From the NCBI GenBank assembly GCA_002435755.1, contig DIYH01000002.1, forward strand, positions 434,001 through 498,000: a stretch of DNA of 64,000 nt, given 5' to 3'. The notes below the pieces were generated by a model. That model searched no databases, was not told where the DNA came from, and saw nothing but the letters and a program-made list of their open reading frames with translations. Of this stretch, positions 62,240-64,000 are shown piece after piece (positions within the stretch are counted from its first letter, which is position 1; every line of letters starts with the position of its first letter). Position numbers and translations under genes: made by a program. This stretch comes from Flammeovirgaceae bacterium UBA6059 (GTDB lineage: Bacteria; Bacteroidota; Bacteroidia; Cytophagales; Cyclobacteriaceae).

Positions 62240-64000
62240 ATGACTATCGTGCTTCGTCTTGCGATTGTGATATTGATACTAGGTCTGCCTCGTCTTTTAA
62301 AGGCGGATAATGTACAGGTATCACGTGTATATAGGGATAGTCTGATGAATAACGAGTTTACCGGCTCATTGGACGAAGAAGATGCCGAGTATTGGGTAAG
62401 ACTTGATATAGAGATTACACCTGATGATTTTCCTTATTTCCTTGAACTTGGTCAATGGGGGACGGCTACTGTTTACCAGAAAGGTGAGCTAATCGGTCAG
62501 ACCGGTAGCATGCTACCCATGTCCGCCAAAGTATATCCCTCTCACCGCAACCTGATCCCAATTACCCAAAGTGGCATCTATTGGGCGAAACTTGGAGTGT
62601 CTAATCCGCTGGACATCATACGCTCAACATCAGAGATTGGCCTGCTTTCACACGTTCAGTTGCAGACTGAATCCAACTGGCGGCTTATTGGTCAGAGTAT
62701 ATTCTTCGGGCTCATTCTGGTGATGTCTTTGTACAACTTGATGATCTATGTATCAGTAAAGGATGTGAGTTATCTCTATTATGTCTTGTCCATTGTAGGT
62801 GTAGGCTTATACTTGTTTTTCTTTTACGGATTTAGTGGTGAATTTTTCTGGCCAGAGTGTCCTTATTGGGACATTCACTTCTTTGCTCTGATCATACCCA
62901 TCACGAATATAGCGAGGATACTCTTTACAAAATCCTACCTCCATACAGAAGAGTACGTACCTAAGTGGAACAGCTTCCTCACGGTTTTAATAGCCCTTTA
63001 CATTATTCCGCTAGGTCTATGGGCCTGGAGCTATTCTACTGGAGACAATTGGCTCAATGAGGCTAACACAGTAATCGGCATTCTTGGTACTACCGTAATG
63101 ACGACCATTACTGTAGTGAGTGTCATTGTATTTCTTCGAGGCTACAAGCCTGCACTTTGGTTCTTGTCAGCATACCTTCTGCTTAATGTAGGTGGTATAT
63201 TGTTCATTTTTAGAGAGTTGGGTTACCTACCAGATAATTTTTTCACCCGTTACCTGCTGCAGTACGGTGTAGCCGCTCAGGTGGTACTCTTTTCAATGGG
63301 TCTTGCGAGTCGCCTTAACAGAACCCGCAAGAACCTCAGTGATGAGATCATTAAAAAAGAGAAACTCAAAAATGAACAGGAAATAGAGAAAAAGAGGATT
63401 GTTGAAGAGCAGAAGGACAAGTTGGAGCAGAAGGTCAAGGAAAGAACCTTAGAGCTCGAGCTATTAGTCGATAAGATAACCAGCTCAGAAAACAAGCTCC
63501 GGGATCTCAATGCGCTAAAAGATCGTCTTTTCTCAATCATTTCTCATGATCTGAAAAGCCCTCTGACCACAGTAGATTCATTCCTTAACCTGTTGATCAA
63601 TCATCATACAAAGCTATCGAGTGATGAAATGGCTGAGCTTAGTGGTAAAACCAAAGCTGCTATACAGAACCTTACCCTTCTTCTTGACAATCTGCTTCAT
63701 TGGTCACGTATGCAACAGGATTATATGAGTTTCAACCCGATCACAACTACGCTTGGTGGCTTGATAGAAAAGAACCACCGTCTTTTTAGACTGCTGATAG
63801 AGGAGAAACAGCTTCAGGTCACAATTGATCCGGGAATTGCTGAAGTGAAGGTTTGGGCTGATAAAGACATGTTGGATTTTGTCTTTAGAAATCTGCTCCA
63901 CAACGCGATCAAATTCTCCCCAAATGGTGGACTCATAATAGTGAATAGTGAGGTAGACGGGGATTATCTCAATGTAACTGTTGAAGACAGAGGTGTGGGG
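62240..64000 (+). CDS. 7TM sensor histidine kinase (cut by window edge)
   Basis: The frame runs uninterrupted from ATG 62240 to the window edge (about 587 residues seen). A signal peptide (MTIVLRLAIVILILGLPRLL) is followed by a 7TMR-DISMED2-type sensor domain (about 20-145), seven membrane helices (about 150-370, beginning SIFFGLILVMSLYNLMIYVSV), a coiled coil (about 375-425, IIKKEKLKNEQEIEKKR), a HisKA domain with His436 in FSIISHDLKSPLTTVDSF, and the ATPase domain with N box FRNLLHNAIKFSPNGG and G1 VEDRGVG. The end is missing. It is divergent from the LytTR regulator. The 7TM-DISM module usually senses extracellular small ligands. Confidence 0.9.
   Translation, partial: MTIVLRLAIVILILGLPRLLKADNVQVSRVYRDSLMNNEFTGSLDEEDAEYWVRLDIEITPDDFPYFLELGQWGTATVYQKGELIGQTGSMLPMSAKVYPSHRNLIPITQSGIYWAKLGVSNPLDIIRSTSEIGLLSHVQLQTESNWRLIGQSIFFGLILVMSLYNLMIYVSVKDVSYLYYVLSIVGVGLYLFFFYGFSGEFFWPECPYWDIHFFALIIPITNIARILFTKSYLHTEEYVPKWNSFLTVLIALYIIPLGLWAWSYSTGDNWLNEANTVIGILGTTVMTTITVVSVIVFLRGYKPALWFLSAYLLLNVGGILFIFRELGYLPDNFFTRYLLQYGVAAQVVLFSMGLASRLNRTRKNLSDEIIKKEKLKNEQEIEKKRIVEEQKDKLEQKVKERTLELELLVDKITSSENKLRDLNALKDRLFSIISHDLKSPLTTVDSFLNLLINHHTKLSSDEMAELSGKTKAAIQNLTLLLDNLLHWSRMQQDYMSFNPITTTLGGLIEKNHRLFRLLIEEKQLQVTIDPGIAEVKVWADKDMLDFVFRNLLHNAIKFSPNGGLIIVNSEVDGDYLNVTVEDRGVG

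Overview
The window looks like a chromosomal segment of a marine-type Bacteroidota, most likely order Cytophagales. The signs are type IX secretion (T9SS) C-terminal signals on very large surface proteins, TonB-dependent outer-membrane uptake, lipoproteins with acidic residues after the lipobox cysteine, near absence of Shine-Dalgarno sequences, and promoters of the Bacteroidota form (TTTG, about 20 nt, TAnnTTTG) before ugd, rimP and tRNA-Phe. I see no prophage, insertion sequence with a transposase, or CRISPR array.

Layout: 1-320 is the start of an acyl-CoA dehydrogenase gene (minus strand). 498-2868 holds ugd and rfbB, nucleotide-sugar genes for surface polysaccharide. 2891-4381 is cysS. 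4549-9016 is the rimP-nusA-infB operon, with a promoter and a promoter-proximal hairpin, followed by a terminator and a probable unlisted 55-residue membrane protein. 9213-11398 (minus) holds a THUMP-like methyltransferase and asd. 11571-17672 is a 2033-residue lamin-tail-domain exported protein. 17795-19597 has a DksA-like gene, scpB and an rluB-type pseudouridine synthase, then tRNA-Phe on the opposite strand. 19981-22099 is a membrane Fe-S/CCG-domain redox pair. 22244-25199 has two tandem TPR-TM-LuxR regulators, followed by an array of inverted repeats and a 2994-residue cadherin/MBG adhesin (25359-34343). 35033-37039 is a PorE-like OmpA lipoprotein and 37102-38268 is purM. 38255-49360 is mostly minus-strand housekeeping and transport: acyltransferase, BASS transporter, M28 peptidase, Nfu, two DAACS symporters, aroC and batD.

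The last 14 kb is the most coherent accessory system. On the minus strand, nine closely spaced genes run from a sodium:solute symporter through an alpha/beta hydrolase, TonB-dependent receptor, acidic-leader lipoprotein, outer-membrane barrel, second paralogous hydrolase lipoprotein, SDR reductase and KASIII-like protein to an acyl-CoA ligase. They are headed by a LytTR response regulator and faced by a divergent 7TM sensor kinase that runs off the window. The gene set suggests capture of a hydrophobic ester or lipid at the surface, hydrolysis, sodium-driven uptake of the acid, CoA activation and 3-hydroxy/3-keto chemistry. The KASIII-like protein keeps the nucleophilic Cys but has lost the usual catalytic His and Asn, so it probably does not do ordinary decarboxylative condensation. 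The substrate is not known from sequence.

The second accessory theme is the cell surface: two giant exported proteins, a PorE-like T9SS component and membrane-tethered regulators beside the largest adhesin.
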